A stretch of DNA of 64,000 nt. It comes from Sclerodactyla briareus (taxonomy: Eukaryota; Echinodermata; Holothuroidea; Dendrochirotida; Sclerodactylidae). The notes beneath the pieces are model-generated. The model searched no databases. It was not told the origin of the DNA and was given only the letters and a program-made list of their open reading frames with translations. The translations under genes were made by a program, and so were the position numbers. The DNA is taken from NCBI GenBank assembly GCA_026419785.1, contig JAODTK010005121.1, forward strand, positions 62,001 to 126,000. The letters are read 5' to 3'. This document shows positions 48,073-60,233 of the stretch, piece by piece (position 1 is the first letter of the stretch; every line of letters begins with the position of its first letter).

Positions 48073-48227
48073 TGCATGACAAACACCCCAAACCTTTCCA
48101 CTGTGAATGAAAGAGCTCAGTCGCATCCTTACAATCATACATAAAAAAAAAAAATATGTCCAGGCAGTGTCTGAAATGCTTGATATGAGGCAACTGTCCA
48201 TAACATATTCGCCACTTTCTTATTAAA

Positions 48228-48251
48228 CATTATTATTATTATTATTATTAT
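48228..48251 (+). repeat. (ATT)n microsatellite
   Basis: Eight or so ATT units in a row, ending in ATAATTC. Confidence 0.9.
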
Positions 48252-49218
48252 AATTCTACCGTCACTATGATGTGTCAAAACATATCAGCCCCGATATACC
48301 GTGTGACGGTTTCCACCGTAACATCGTGCGAATAGCACCGTCTAATTTGGCTGATACACGGTGTTGTGAGACAATATAGCCTCTAAAATGAGCCGTGAAC
48401 CTATTCCTTACCCCACTAGTAAACAATGTTATGACATCTGTTAGCCCTAGTTAGGTTGTTAAATTGTAGGGTTAACATGATCACGAGTATATTTTCCTTC
48501 CGATATCCCTCGACATTGAAAAATATGATGACATCGCGCAGACAAAAAAAAACATTTCTTGATTTTCCTCTTGACAATTCACCTTTATAGCCTTACATTT
48601 GTATTCAGCCCACGCCCTCTTTTTATGGCACTGGGTATACTTCCGTGAAAGAAAATAGTTTCGTTTTCATGGTCGCGGTTAAGAGGAGAAGGTCTTAGAG
48701 AAGAAGCCGCGAAGTCTACTGGGACTATAGGTTTACCATCCATGTTCCACGGTGCTATTTTATGCCTTTTCCCTCATTCGATAAGCGACATAGGTTTGAT
48801 CACGTATGCGCGGGGTCCTGATCTCCAACATTTCCTCCTCTCAAGTTGCAGTGACGTAGTTTCTAAATTTAAACAACATCTGCAGTCTCACCCTAGACCT
48901 TAAAGCGATACAATGCTTTGGCCGCATTGTGCCGGACGCCAGGGGATAGTTCTTGCATGATTTCAGTCGGTAACTTGCACATTGGTATTCAATTGAGCAG
49001 CTGAACTCAATACATGTATTTCCTCGGGGTTGCCAAGCATATATTTGGCTGAGTTTAGTCGATATTAACATCCTTATATTATTCAGATCAAAGTGACGAT
49101 ACCAAGTTGCATAAACACGAATGTCACATGGATGACCCCAGGGCTAGTTTCGCCAACACTTATTAAACGGTCAATAAATTATCTTCTTGACTTCACTTAT
49201 CCGATTTGAATCAATGCC

Positions 49219-49252
49219 GCGGGGGGGGGGGGGGGGATGGGGGGGGGGGGTT
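49219..49252 (+). repeat. Poly-G tract
   Basis: About 32 bases of G broken once by AT. CAATGCCGC precedes it, and CACGCCACTG ends at 49390, which together look like decayed hAT MITE ends. However, the flanks (ATTTGAAT / ACCAAGCC) do not match, so I do not call an element. Confidence 0.8.
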
Positions 49253-50154
49253 CAGTCATCGCTGGATGAATCGGGTTATGCAATTGATAACTATATTGTT
49301 CTATTTCACCCTTAATTTTGATCATCCAATTCCACGTATGGAACGTTTATAGGCCTGTGGCGTTGGGCGCCCTCCCAGTGCACGCCACTGACCAAGCCCC
49401 GTTGTACGAAGTTTGCATTTGGTGATGGGAATGTTCGTTCCATACATCAGGCCTAGGCCTATCGTGGTTCCTGAGCACTGCTTCCCATTATAGCAACTCC
49501 GGGAAAGTCCAGATGTGTTATTGTTGGTTGTACAAACACGTCCCTTTAAACTTTTTAAAAGTTGTCACGTGTCCATCTCTGTGGGGGAGACAGCTTCGAC
49601 GTCGAAGCTTTTATTTGATTACAAGCCGAATACGTGGTCTTTCAGCGGGGCCGTTATTAGTCGAGCGGGGACAGTCGTAACTCGCCTGGCCCAGTCGACG
49701 TTGAGTGATTTGCTAGCAGGTGGGTGAAAAGTTCAGAATGTTTGGACGAGACCTCCGGCGGTGCCCAAGATAAGAGAAGATTTACTGTGTGTTGTAACGT
49801 AAAAGGAGAATTCCGTCCCGGCTGTTACGACATGGGGAATACTGGCGAAATTGTACCGGAAGTTGGCAACGATAACGCAGATATGATGCAGGCATGCAGT
49901 GCCATTATTCCGTGCGAGTACCTATCTTGGCAGTTCCTGGGTTCCCCATGTATATTGACCGACTCATGATCTCAATTATGTATTTCCACGACGAAGTAGA
50001 TGTGTAGGTGTGCTATATTGCACTATAATACACTGGAGGCTGCACCTTCAAATGAAACAAGAAATCCCCAAAACCACGTGAAAATGCTCCATTATTTCCG
50101 AAATGGTGTGAGGTTTGTTGGTGTGCTATATTGCACCAATTCAGGCTACATTAA

Positions 50155-50250
50155 CGCTAACCCTAACCCCGAACATCGAACCCCGGGAACATCGACCCTG
50201 GGAATATTGAACACTGAGAACGTCGATATCTCTGAGAATTTCGGACTCTG
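50155..50250 (+). repeat. Minisatellite, about 17-bp unit, beginning with CTAACCCTAACCCC
   Basis: Diverged units of the form GAACATCGA(A)CCC(T)GGG run from about 50168 to 50250 (for example GAACATCGACCCTGGG, GAACGTCGATATCTCTGA). They begin at two telomere-like CTAACC repeats at about 50156-50168. Two telomeric hexamers are too few to call an interstitial telomere. Confidence 0.65.
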
Positions 50251-50991
50251 GAAGTGCATGTGAAACCTAACCCCACTGGCCGGCACCACTGCCCGATGCA
50301 CTCTCCGTATTTTGACCGACACCAACTGGATCAGCACGCGCCATCAGCTTGACGCAAACAATGTTCGTGTGTGACGGTCACCTGTGGAGGGTTCATTTTG
50401 GTTTGACCCCAGAGGTTTACCACAGACCAGCAGCACAGTGTAGCCAGCACTGACAACGATAAATAACTAGGACTCAATTGTAATTTCATCATTGTTCATC
50501 TTTATCAGCAAAACTATCGTCTCCCTATTTTGCCACCGTCGTGAAAACGAAGCGAAATTATTTTGATGTAGACCTAGCTATAAGTATTCAACATTTATTC
50601 AACTTTTTCCAAGGTAGGCAGGGCTTTACAACTCTGCTAGTGTACTCCACAAGCGACAACGCCCTTGTCTATTGCATGACGCACCCCTAGGCAGTTGAAC
50701 GTGGGTCATTGTCAAATATGTGCGTCATGTTCACGGAATGGTCAGTAGGCCACTGACACACTTTGGTGTGTGTCATTTACTAGGAGTGGAAAAAATATAG
50801 AAAAGACAGGCAGCCCTACCAGTGGATCATTTTCTAGGAACTATGTCATACGAGTGACTGCGGGTGCGTCAATGAACAGTAATTGATTACCCATCTGATG
50901 ACAGTGACTCACCCTTACTGGGGTATAGGGGGTACGTCAAACACCTGACAAGTGCATGACACCCGGACGGCATCTGCACAGAGAAACCCCA

Positions 50992-51007
50992 TATACGGTA
51001 CCGTATA
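50992..51007. repeat. Perfect 16-bp palindrome
   Basis: TATACGGTACCGTATA, inside a nearly palindromic 24-base context (CCCATA...TAAGGG). Confidence 0.9.
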
Positions 51008-51046
51008 AGGGTTTGAAATAGTTACCGTACATTACTAAGCTGTACA

Positions 51047-51220
51047 TTGTGGCGTACCCACGAGGGGGGGGGGGGGGTCAGAACACTCTCATGACCCAAG
51101 TACTTAATACATTTTTAACACATTTTTTTTGCAGTTCAGTAGAGGTTTTGCAGCTGTTATTTAGCAAATATTGCAGCAATATGTGTCTAGAAGCCCATAA
51201 ATTGTACTTATTTGCCAAAA
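51047..51220 (+). mobile_element. hAT-type MITE family A copy 2, right end missing
   Basis: The left terminus TTGTGGCGTACCCACGAGG and G-run, then TCAGAAC, CATTTTTAACACA, AGTAGAGGTTTTGCAGCTG, TTTAGCAAATATTGCAGCA and TGTGTCTAGAAGCCCATAAA match copy 3 nearly base for base. Similarity stops at TTATTTGCC (about 51220). The CAGGCGCG end is absent, so the copy is truncated. Confidence 0.75.
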
Positions 51221-51314
51221 TATTTTGACAGGTTCGTCAGCTTACGCTTCGTAGTAAAGTTATCACTCCTGGAAGACCATTGTGCCGATTGTACCAATGA
51301 ACTGCATGTACAGC

Positions 51315-51405
51315 TGCACGGCCAGATGGCTGAACGGTTAGAATGTGGACCTATATGGCTGGTGGGCGTAGTATTGAATGATCCATGTTTCAAACATGGC
51401 CATGT
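51315..51405 (+). mobile_element. Possible tRNA-derived SINE head
   Basis: TGGCTGAACGG at 51327-51337 fits the pol III A-box consensus, with a tRNA-like D-arm context (GCCAGATGGCTGAACGGTTAG). A weak B-box-like TATTGAATGATCC follows about 50 bases later. It does not fold as an intact tRNA. It is probably a decayed SINE or tRNA pseudogene. Confidence 0.35.
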
Positions 51406-51687
51406 CATCATACCGATACCAAAGACTCAAAAGATTGGACCCTGTACGTGCATGCCACATATAATAGTATGCCCCGAATGAGCAATAGAATATGGAACAC
51501 AATTAAATTTTAGCGTTGTATATACAGGATATGTAATGATACCGGTCATTCAGGAGTGCAGTATCAACTTATTAACTGATTAAAAGACAGAAATGAAATA
51601 GACCACATTTTGCTGCACTACCTTACCAACTACATAACTGAAAACCCCTTCACATATACCTTCACTCTTTAAGGAAACGTTGTGTAC

Positions 51688-51961
51688 AACTTACACAGTG
51701 GCGTAGGCCTTTTCCCACGGGGGGGGGGGGGGTCAGAACCCAAGTGATCTATACATTTTTAACACAAAAACTCATTTATTGCAGTTGAGTAGAGGTTTTG
51801 CAGCTGTTATTTAGCAAATATTGCAGCAATATGTGTCTAGAAGCCCATAAATTGTACTTATTTGCCAATAGTAGGGTTAGGCCTATAAGAGGCGCACTTG
51901 CCCTTGTTCGACCTCAACCCCTCCTCCAAGACAAATCTCTCGGTACGCGCCTGAATTTACA
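51688..51961 (+). mobile_element. hAT-type MITE, family A copy 3, complete with target duplication
   Basis: The element proper is 51696-51953 (258 bp). Flanks AACTTACA and AATTTACA match at 7 of 8 bases. The left end is CAGTGGCGTAGGCC and the right end, read inward, CAGGCGCGTACCGAGAGATT. A G-run of about 14 lies just inside the left end. The core matches copies 1, 2 and 4. It is non-coding. With copy 1 it defines the family's ends and its 8-bp duplication. Confidence 0.92.
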
Positions 51962-52011
51962 CAACACTGTCTAACTAGCACACCTATCCCGGTGTTGTGC
52001 TAGTTACACAG
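51959..52011 (+). repeat. Foldback repeat, family I copy 2
   Basis: Arms CTGTCTAACTAGCACACC (51967-51984) and GGTGTTGTGCTAGTTACACAG (51991-52011) form a near-perfect hairpin with a 6-base loop. It begins within the target duplication of the family A copy 3 insertion. The sequence is shared with 36957-37020. Confidence 0.8.
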
Positions 52012-54440
52012 CCTCTCCTAAGAGTGATGTACTTCTGGTGCCCTTACATCACTCCCTCCCACCAACATTTCACCGTGCATCATCAGCAACTTCCAGCCTA
52101 TCGAAGTTTGCCCGAGGCGTACCTGGGTGTCTGAACAATGGTAAAACGGTGGTTTTGCTGGTCAATATGTTTACGGTTTCAGACTAAATTAACTGCCCCC
52201 GCAGAACATTCCTATTCATCAACTAAACTGCTATATTTATGTATAGGCTTCTACGTTTGTTTTTTCTTTCCGACAAAAATATACCCGTCGTTCGTGCAAT
52301 TTTCAAAATACCAATAGTGCACCGTATCTCGTGACTTAACACCGCTGTTGTGCCATTCCCGCAGGGTGTACGTTCGTTCGGCCTCCAAGTTTGTAATACA
52401 AATGACAATGATGCAAACACGATCGGTATTTGTGGTGCCGAGTTTTGTGCGGCCAATCCTTTCTTTACTTCTCCCAGATTTACCCTCGTTATATTGATAT
52501 CTATAAAACGCCAAAACATCTCCGGGGTTCGCATCCATAAGTAGAGCCCTCATACGATAGCGCAATACATTGAAAACATTCCTATTATTCAATAGGAACC
52601 CGATTAAAAACTCTAGGGCTGATTTAAGCCTCTTATTTGCCAGTCGGCTGTGCATGCTTCCGAGTCGCTTTGAAGGCGGGACCGTTTCGAAGAATTGGAT
52701 ATGCGGATGCCCATGAAAAGACTGAACGTATTCAAAAACAGAAACCCTGGGCGAGAAAACATTGCTTGAAACGGCGTCATGAATGGGCTAATATTGTACG
52801 GAGAGGTGGCGTTTAACAGGTCCTACCGATGTTGGGGAGGGGATTGAATCGAGCAAAAATCATTTTTTCGTTAAACGGTTAACTCTTAACAGATCGCGCC
52901 GGTTGCTTGAGTGGTCAACCGAATTTCACAGACTATTAAACCATACAGATCAGTAACCCTTCTTTTCTGAAGAAAAAACGTCGTAATTAATGTGACACCA
53001 GATTTTCGATGAGAGACTGTCCTGAATGAGTGCGTTGTTTCAAATCGTTGCCCTAACGACGTATGATGTATTCCACACACGAAGAATGACTGAGTAATAT
53101 ATGTCAGTTGATTGCCGTTTGCAAGCAAACATTTCGGGTTCGGCTTCCAGTAGTCGCTGCCGGGACGCTTTTCCTACTAGTGATGTACGGAGGGAGTCGT
53201 CACTCACTAACTTGTCTTCCGGTTCCCGTTTAATGCAGTGGTATGTGCATGGGTTCCCTGGGGTTGTCAGACTGTTTCGAGATATGTGCAATAAGTCTCG
53301 TCGTTTGGATGTGGGCAACCACCTTGAATTTGAACTCCCCTCCCTCCAGGTGCTAAAAGAGTCGGATTCTGAAGTTCACTGGTCGTACTTCCTGACATTC
53401 GGAGGGGACGTGAAATGGCAGTCTCGGGAGCAGGTTGGAAATGGCACACCTCGATATCATCTGAGACTGCAGCACTAGTTGAGAAGTCGCATTATCAGAT
53501 TATCGCCCCGTACTCAACGATCAATACGGCCAGGGTCCCTTGTTGAGCCTAATTGGCTTTCCCCATAGAAATCAAATCAAATCAAATCACGGAAGTCAGT
53601 AACTTAAGAAGACACAGCCTTTCCCAACCCGAAAACTGGAAGGGATACACTGATCCATGAATGCTGTTATTTCAAAAAAATGAAAGGTAGACATTACCAT
53701 GAGCGTGTATGAATATAGAGATCTTAACTGAAATTTTGAAACGACGTCGAAACTAAAGAAACAGCATTCAACAGAGTTCGGACTTCTCTGCGTCCAATTA
53801 TTCCCCAGTGGATTATTGAGTGGGGTAAGCGGATAGTCATCAATCGCATGTCGTAAATGACGACAAAAAAGAATGGCCATGTAGGTGTAATATTTACGCA
53901 GCGGATTTGGCGAGATCGATCGAGTGTGAAGTGGACAAAAGACAACCCGACCCAAGGACCCATCCCTTTAGCTGGCTATGGCGTGGTGCTTAATATGAAT
54001 ACCATTTTGTGAGATCCCGGATTCTCTGCGAATAACTGAAAAAGCTCATGATTCATATAGTCGCCTCTTTCAATAAGAGGGAGTTTCACGGGTATGATGC
54101 AAAGTCAGGACTATATATACACGACCTTTATCAGTTTACAGTCCCGGCCACTGGGGAGAATGACGTAATGTTTTTTTGTGGTGAGTGCGTGCAGTAATTG
54201 GTTTGTGGTGTGATTCCTATTTTGGTGGACACGATATCTTCTTGAGGTGAGATCCCCTGGTTTATCTGAATTCTTCCATAGTGGGTGATGTTTCAATGAC
54301 AAATAATAAATGGAGTCTGGGAAAAGGGCAAACCGCACAGTTTCAAGTGCACTGCCTGATATTTGTATTCCTCGTGGTAGGCAGAATTTTATAATTCTAT
54401 CAAGGAGGCGTGCGTATCATTGTGCGTGTCTGCCTGTGTG
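52012..54440. other. No supportable gene
   Basis: Frames of 119-134 codons (for example 52251-52655 minus, 53101-53478 plus, 53596-53955 minus) show no recognised domain. An ATCAA pentanucleotide run (four units) lies at about 53571-53588. Confidence 0.35.
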
Positions 54441-55010
54441 TGTGTGATACTTCTTGCCACGTAATCTAACGAATGCAAGCATGTACCAAGTTCATGGTCA
54501 GGTATATGGGTTGCACATATGCATAGTATGAACTATATAATTTTGGTATCAGGTCATTCGAGGACGTGAGAGGGCGGACCTCCCACAGCTTGTCAACATG
54601 AGGCTTAACGAACGCAAGCATGTGCCAATGTCAAATTAGATATGTGGGCAGGTGGGTTGCACTTGCTGAGGGTGGACCCTATTGTTCATGGCGATAGTAA
54701 AAGGTCATTCGAGGTCAGTTGAATGCAAACCTCAAAACCATTGTCAGAACAATATCTAACAAACGGAACTTATGTAACAAGTTCAAATCAGGCACGGTAT
54801 GTGGGTTACAAACAGGGGGACGAATCCTATTATTTTTGGCATACGGTCAAGGTCATGACAGGACACATTTAGGAATTCCTGTCAGCACGATATCAGCAAA
54901 AAGCAAGCGTGGATTGAGTTGGAATTGGGTATGTAGGTTGCAGATATGAACTGAGGAAAATATCTATTATTTTTGGCATATGCTCCATGTCATTTAAAGG
55001 AGCATTCGTT
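54440..55010 (+). repeat. Diverged tandem array, about 140-bp period, about four units
   Basis: Units contain (AACGAA)(T/C)GCAAGCATG, a C(A)AAGTTCA..T-type word, TATGTGGGTTGCA, CCTATT(A/G)TTTTTGGCAT and AGGTCATTCGAGGTCA. GCAAGCATG or its derivatives occur near 54474, 54614, 54765 and 54902. An isolated AACGCAAGCATCCATTACG at about 56250 may be a detached unit. The array is old and non-coding. Confidence 0.75.
54702..54717 (+). promoter_or_regulatory. Direct repeat of AGGTCA spaced by 4
   Basis: AGGTCA-TTCG-AGGTCA, a perfect DR4 nuclear-receptor-type element, within the tandem array. A degenerate version (AGGTCATTCGAGGACG) lies at 54551-54566. Sequence match only. Confidence 0.4.
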
Positions 55011-58000
55011 TCACAACACCCAGCCGATATTGGACGGTGCTGTTTGCTTGAGAAAGTTTAAACTCACACTCGAGATTGCAGCAAGTCGCTCTGATAAGTG
55101 AAAAGGGCGTATGTCATTACCCTATGAAATCTCAAACTCACCTCGTTTTTTGTTTGTTTTTTGGTCATTTACATTAAACAAGCAATATCGTGCCTTAACA
55201 CCCGGCATCCCATTTATATGAACTATGGCGGAAAATATCGTCCCGCGGTATATCGGGACTCCCGCTTTGATATGTCATATTGATTTTATATCGTATCGTT
55301 ATCGAGTTGCGTTGAGGCGGTTCTTCTCCATGACGTCATCGAACGACGCCGTCGCTTGCTTACCAGTTGCTACCAGATGACAAGGTCTTTAATATAGGCA
55401 GAGCCATCCTCAGTAAGCTTGTCCAGCCCGGCTCCTTCATAGATAACACACCATCTGAGAAAAAATCCTACATAGTAACACTCCCCATAACACCACCTTA
55501 ACCCTGACACTGATCTTATCACAACCTATTAAACTAATAGGCCCAGTTATTTTGTTCATAATGCACAACATACCAGTATTTGTACATTGTGCAATATACG
55601 GTACACAAGATAAGGTTTGTGAGGATGGGTTGGCTTGTCAGCACGATATCTGAAGATATCGCTAGCTATTGCATTCATCGTGTTTCGAATTAGGTGAGGT
55701 AGTTGCAAATTTGAGGAGGAAAATACCTTGTCGATTTCGGTATCAGGTCTAGGCATTCATGGCCAAAGGTGGAATTCTAGAGTATTATAACTGACTGAGC
55801 ATGCAATTACCCATCATGTTTTGAGATCTGACGAAGGGTCCTTCCTGGGCGTAAGAAGTCATGACAGTGCAAAAAAGTTGAAGACTGAGTCAATTAATAT
55901 GCATGATTGGTAGGCCCTATCATCTGCCTACAACTGCAATGTGCATGAAGCAGGCACGAATTTGGCTGTTTGTCACCCTGCATAACGCTTGTGATACCTT
56001 GATTGATTTTGATAGCTCAAAGTCAAGTGCCTTTCATTGGTTCTTTGAATCCATGAAGCTTCCAAAAGCTACTGGCTTCAGAAATGGTGCATATTTCTAA
56101 AGAACTGTGATGAAAGGGTCGGTCTCCTACATCCATGTTCGTTGGGCGAAACTTCTGACGCTCCCGTTTTTTAGGAATCTATATGCAGTCACGCAGAGTA
56201 TATGTGTGTACGGGCGTGTGTGTTCCTTGTGAGCTTGATATCCGGAAAACGCAAGCATCCATTACGTTCAAATTAGACATGGTAATTATAGGCAATTACA
56301 GGTAATCCGCGCAAACCATGTATTGCTTATACTGTTTAATAGTCGTATTTAAAACAGTGTTTAGGAAGTGAAAACTGGACTGAACCCGATCTTGGAATAA
56401 CGGTTGAATAACGTCAATGCCTGATCATGTTTATCGCAGCCAAACACTGTACTCATGACAACCTACAGTAATTTGATGCCTTGTGTGTAGCAATTGATAG
56501 TTTGATTCAATAGTACTATTGAAATAATGATTGAAAGCGTTCATTTATTAAACACTTTTTTATATGTGTGTGTTTGTGTGTGTGTGTGCGTGTGCGTGCG
56601 TGTGTATGCGTGCCTGTCGCTCACCGGCATTTCTTATCGAATCACTATGAAATAATGGAAGTTTGAAAACTGAAGAAGCAGTCATATGTATTTCGAGATG
56701 TTTCACTTCTAAACTAAAATAAAATTGGCCCAAGCTTATCTCCTCAATTTGTTCCTATACAAACATGGCCAGATCAGGTGACTTACTGAGAATCGTAGAG
56801 GATCTATAATTGCACTTTTGCTTGTATGCTATTATTCAAAAAGTGTCATGAAACCGCCTGGCCGATTACGTTTCGTAAACAACTGTTTAGTATATTCCTA
56901 ATTGTTCAAAATAGCTGAAAGAAAAGTGACGTCAATATTTTGCGTCACGTGCATAGAACGGTTCGAAAAACTTGAATCATCTCTGCTTGAATGCGTTGTT
57001 TGATCGTGGAAGGCCAAAAAGTCAAACTAACCACAAAAGAGTAATATTGGCATTGTCATGCAACAACAATAGATGTTTGTGCAGTTCGGGGCATCCATGC
57101 GTACAGCCACCTAGGACGTCAGACATGCTTTGTCAGTGATAATTTCAGGTACTTTATTGAGATGGTTTCGTAACTCTTCTTCTGAATAAAATCACTGAAC
57201 AATAAGTCGGCTTACTAACAGCCTAGCCGAGACGGAATATCCGATAAAAAAGATGATTATACAGTCATCATGAGTACGGCGCCACAGAAGAGGTCACGCC
57301 CTGCGTATATACCGTACCTATTATTAACACTTTAGCTTGTCCTGTGGACGCATGCATGCAACGTATTTCTAAGGGTGTGACGGAATATCACGTGATATGA
57401 AATACGTACTAAGTACAGCTTAGTCACTAATGAATGTAATATTCTAATACGACTGGAGAAATTACCAGTGAGTTTCATTCATGTTACACGTAGAAGTCAC
57501 AATGTAAGCCTATGTCTTCCACGTGTTTGCGTATGTTCATCATTCTTATTCGTAATGTTGATCCGATAAACTAACAACCTCCTAATCCTGAAATATATGC
57601 CATTCACAAAATGAAGATGATAAAAACAAAACACGATTAGATGATGCCGAATGTGGTTCTACGATTGGGTTCCCTGTATATGCTTAGAAAAGGACCTATT
57701 AACCCACGACCTTAGGTCGACACCTTCCAGAGGTGTGAAAAAAATCATGTGCACAAATATACCGGAAAGCGAAATCATTCAACTTAATTGAAATGTCCTC
57801 TTTTCATTCTTGTGCGATGTACGCTGGATGATACACAGAGAAAAGTTCACTGATTATTTTCAATCATTCATAGCTCTGATTGAATCACAACACGCACATT
57901 GTTTAAAACTATGGATCGGCTACCGGCACGGGCAGCTGGCAGATTCAAATGTAGGCATTTTGGAAATTGATTGCAGCTATGGAGACTAACCATATGCACA

Positions 58001-58780
58001 TGGAGAATTAACAGATATGAAATGGTAGGTTACAATTAACTGGAGGGTATTTAGGAGGAATCGTGTAATATCTCTATCATAGGATTCAGAACTTTTTCTC
58101 TGGTATATTTCGTTTTAAATGCACTATAAACAAAAAAAATGCCACGATCGCTTGATCCATACATCAGTAACTTTCCGAAAAATAGTATTTCTGTGTTGCA
58201 CTCTACGCGAACGACAGATTTGGTGAAACTCAAGCACAAGTCGGGAGGGCAAAAGGGTATTTCCCCGGAGGTGGAATCATTACGTTTTCCAGCGTTCGGT
58301 GCAACGTAATGACGAGGGGTGGGCCGAGGGATCAGTGGTGCAGCAGCCATATCCAGCCTCTATACAGGCTTGTTTCCGATGCACCTGTTCCCTGCATATT
58401 CAATATACCTATTCCTTCTCATTTCCGTCGCCACCGTTGGAATTTCACGATACAGTCCACGTCTGCAACTTTCCCGATACTTTCAGGGTTTTTTTTTTTT
58501 TTCACCCGTGCCAGGGCCTTGTTAGCAGGTTCATGAGCAGAGGATGAGGGTTGCTGTGAGGGAGTCTACTCCGCTCGCGCCAGATGCGCCCACCCGCAGT
58601 CAGATACGCTTCTGATTGGGTGTCGTTAGGCCATATGGCGGCAATGTAGATGTGAGAGGATTTTCTATTGAAGATCAAATTGACTTCACCATTCAGTAAG
58701 CTGGCACTCCATCGAGTTTAACTACGTAATAATACGGCACGGACCGTACCTGTTCATACATTTTATATGGAGTGTAGGTT
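55011..58780. other. Non-coding stretch with TG microsatellite
   Basis: A (TG)n tract with GC interruptions lies at 56563-56611. CRE octamers TGACGTCA are at 55331-55338 and 56927-56934, the latter with a nearby GCGTCACGTGC. A T-run sits at about 58488-58501. No frame is recognisable as a gene. Confidence 0.35.
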
Positions 58781-58787
58781 TACTGGA

Positions 58788-58880
58788 CACCTTGAGGCTT
58801 GTGTCTGCATTTATAACATGGACAAACTTGCTCAGCAGGTAAATCCAAAATCCTTGTAATTCACTAAGCATGGTGGGATT
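58788..58880 (+). repeat. Direct repeat J, copy 1
   Basis: AACATGGACAAAC, GCTCAGCAGGTAA and ATCCTTGTAATTCAC correspond to 59385-59480 at roughly 75 percent by eye, about 590 bp downstream in the same orientation. Confidence 0.65.
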
Positions 58881-59384
58881 AGAAGGTACACCTCACTTCA
58901 ATCCCGAGAGTGCCAGATGGCTTAGTCTGAATGCCACTATAATAGCACTTGGTGTAGAGGGTACAGTTATATGCGTTGTTTGTGTGTATTTACTCGAGCT
59001 TTGATGTACGAGTCGCCATCTTCTGCGTGAATTCAGGCATAGGTGGATAGAGGTCTCCACAGTTCCATCCACGTGAAAACAGTCTCAGAGATGAGCGGGC
59101 TCATTTATTGAACTCACTGAACTCCATATCTGTGAACTCTCGGTCTCGATTCATCCATTTTCACAAAGATTACAAAACTTCTTAAAAAAGAGAGAAAAAA
59201 GAGGCCCCCTCAAAATGACAGGGAAAAATAGGAACGCCGAAAATGCAACCGGCGCGTCGTCCATGACGGTGGGTAACTGTCACACATTGTCATATGGAGG
59301 GTTAGGTCACCACTTAAACCTAAAGACGTTCTCCGGAGAATGATTTACAATGCACTTTTTCTAATTGTTTGAATGTTAAAATCA

Positions 59385-59480
59385 GAGGTATATGTTGTGC
59401 ATTTACTAAACATGGACAAACGGCATGCTCAACAGGTAATACCAATATCCTTGTAATTCCATACAACATGGTGTGTAATA
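59385..59480 (+). repeat. Direct repeat J, copy 2
   Basis: AACATGGACAAACGGCATGC, then TCAACAGGTAATACC and ATCCTTGTAATTCCA. It ends immediately before family A copy 4, which appears to have inserted at its edge. Confidence 0.65.
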
Positions 59481-59484
59481 CATG

Positions 59485-59745
59485 CAGGGCGCGTACGAGA
59501 GCTTTTGTTGTCGGGGGGGGGGGGGGGGTCACGTCGGAACCAAGGGAAGCGTCCCTCATTCTTGGCTACCCCTCCTATCAGCAAGTACGATTATGAGCTC
59601 CTAGACCACATGCTGCTGCAATACCGCTAAATAACAGCTGCAGAACATCTACTGAACTGCAAAAAAGAAAATAGTTTTTGTGTTAAAAAATTATCGGTCA
59701 CGTGGGGGCAGTCGGTCATGGGGGCTGACCCGTGGGTAGCGACCA
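59485..59745 (-). mobile_element. hAT-type MITE family A copy 4
   Basis: The left terminus CAGGGCGCGTACGAGAG matches the left end of copy 1. A G-run of about 16 follows. The core (CACATGCTGCTGCAATA, TAAATAACAGCTGCAGAAC, GTTTTTGTGTTAAAAA) matches copy 1. The right end is decayed (CCGTGGGTAGCGACCATG) and no clear target duplication remains. Confidence 0.75.
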
Positions 59746-60233
59746 TGATAGAATTACGCTGGTCGCTCGTTAGTTGTTACTGCTACCAGTGAATAATAGC
59801 CATGCTCCCGTACCGTGAATAAATGAGCCATTCGGATTATAACCCAATATTAATCAGTGATGCGCTACAACAAGCGTGAATGAGTAACGTGAACCTTCCG
59901 GATTACGCTAAGTACAGAGAGACGACCCTAATTTACGTCCGAGCTAAATTGACGATTTTGTCAATATGTAATTGAGCTCAAGGGGGAGTGGCGTGGACAG
60001 CTATAAAGCGAATCATCCCATCACAGACGGGTTACTCTTGGTTTAGTGTTTGATACTGTGATCAGTCCGTACACCACGTTATACTGCATGTTCATCCGTT
60101 AGTAGCCCAAGGACAACACGCCTTAACATAGAACAGGGATGTCTGTACTTGGTGACTAAAATAGGAGGGGTATCCGTGTGTGCTAAACGACTGCTTATAT
60201 CGAATAATTCCCTCACTCTCTCCACTTAACTGT

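Noticed and set aside
49212-49390. Possible hAT MITE between CAATGCCGC plus G-run and CACGCCACTG
   Set aside because: The 8-base flanks do not match and the body resembles none of the other copies, so the end-like words may be coincidence.
49510-49730. Possible THAP-like start (Cys-x4-Cys after a short lead)
   Set aside because: The frame hits a stop within a few residues, and the remaining THAP residues are absent in any frame.
50156-50168. Interstitial telomere
   Set aside because: Only two hexamer units are present, too few to distinguish from chance.
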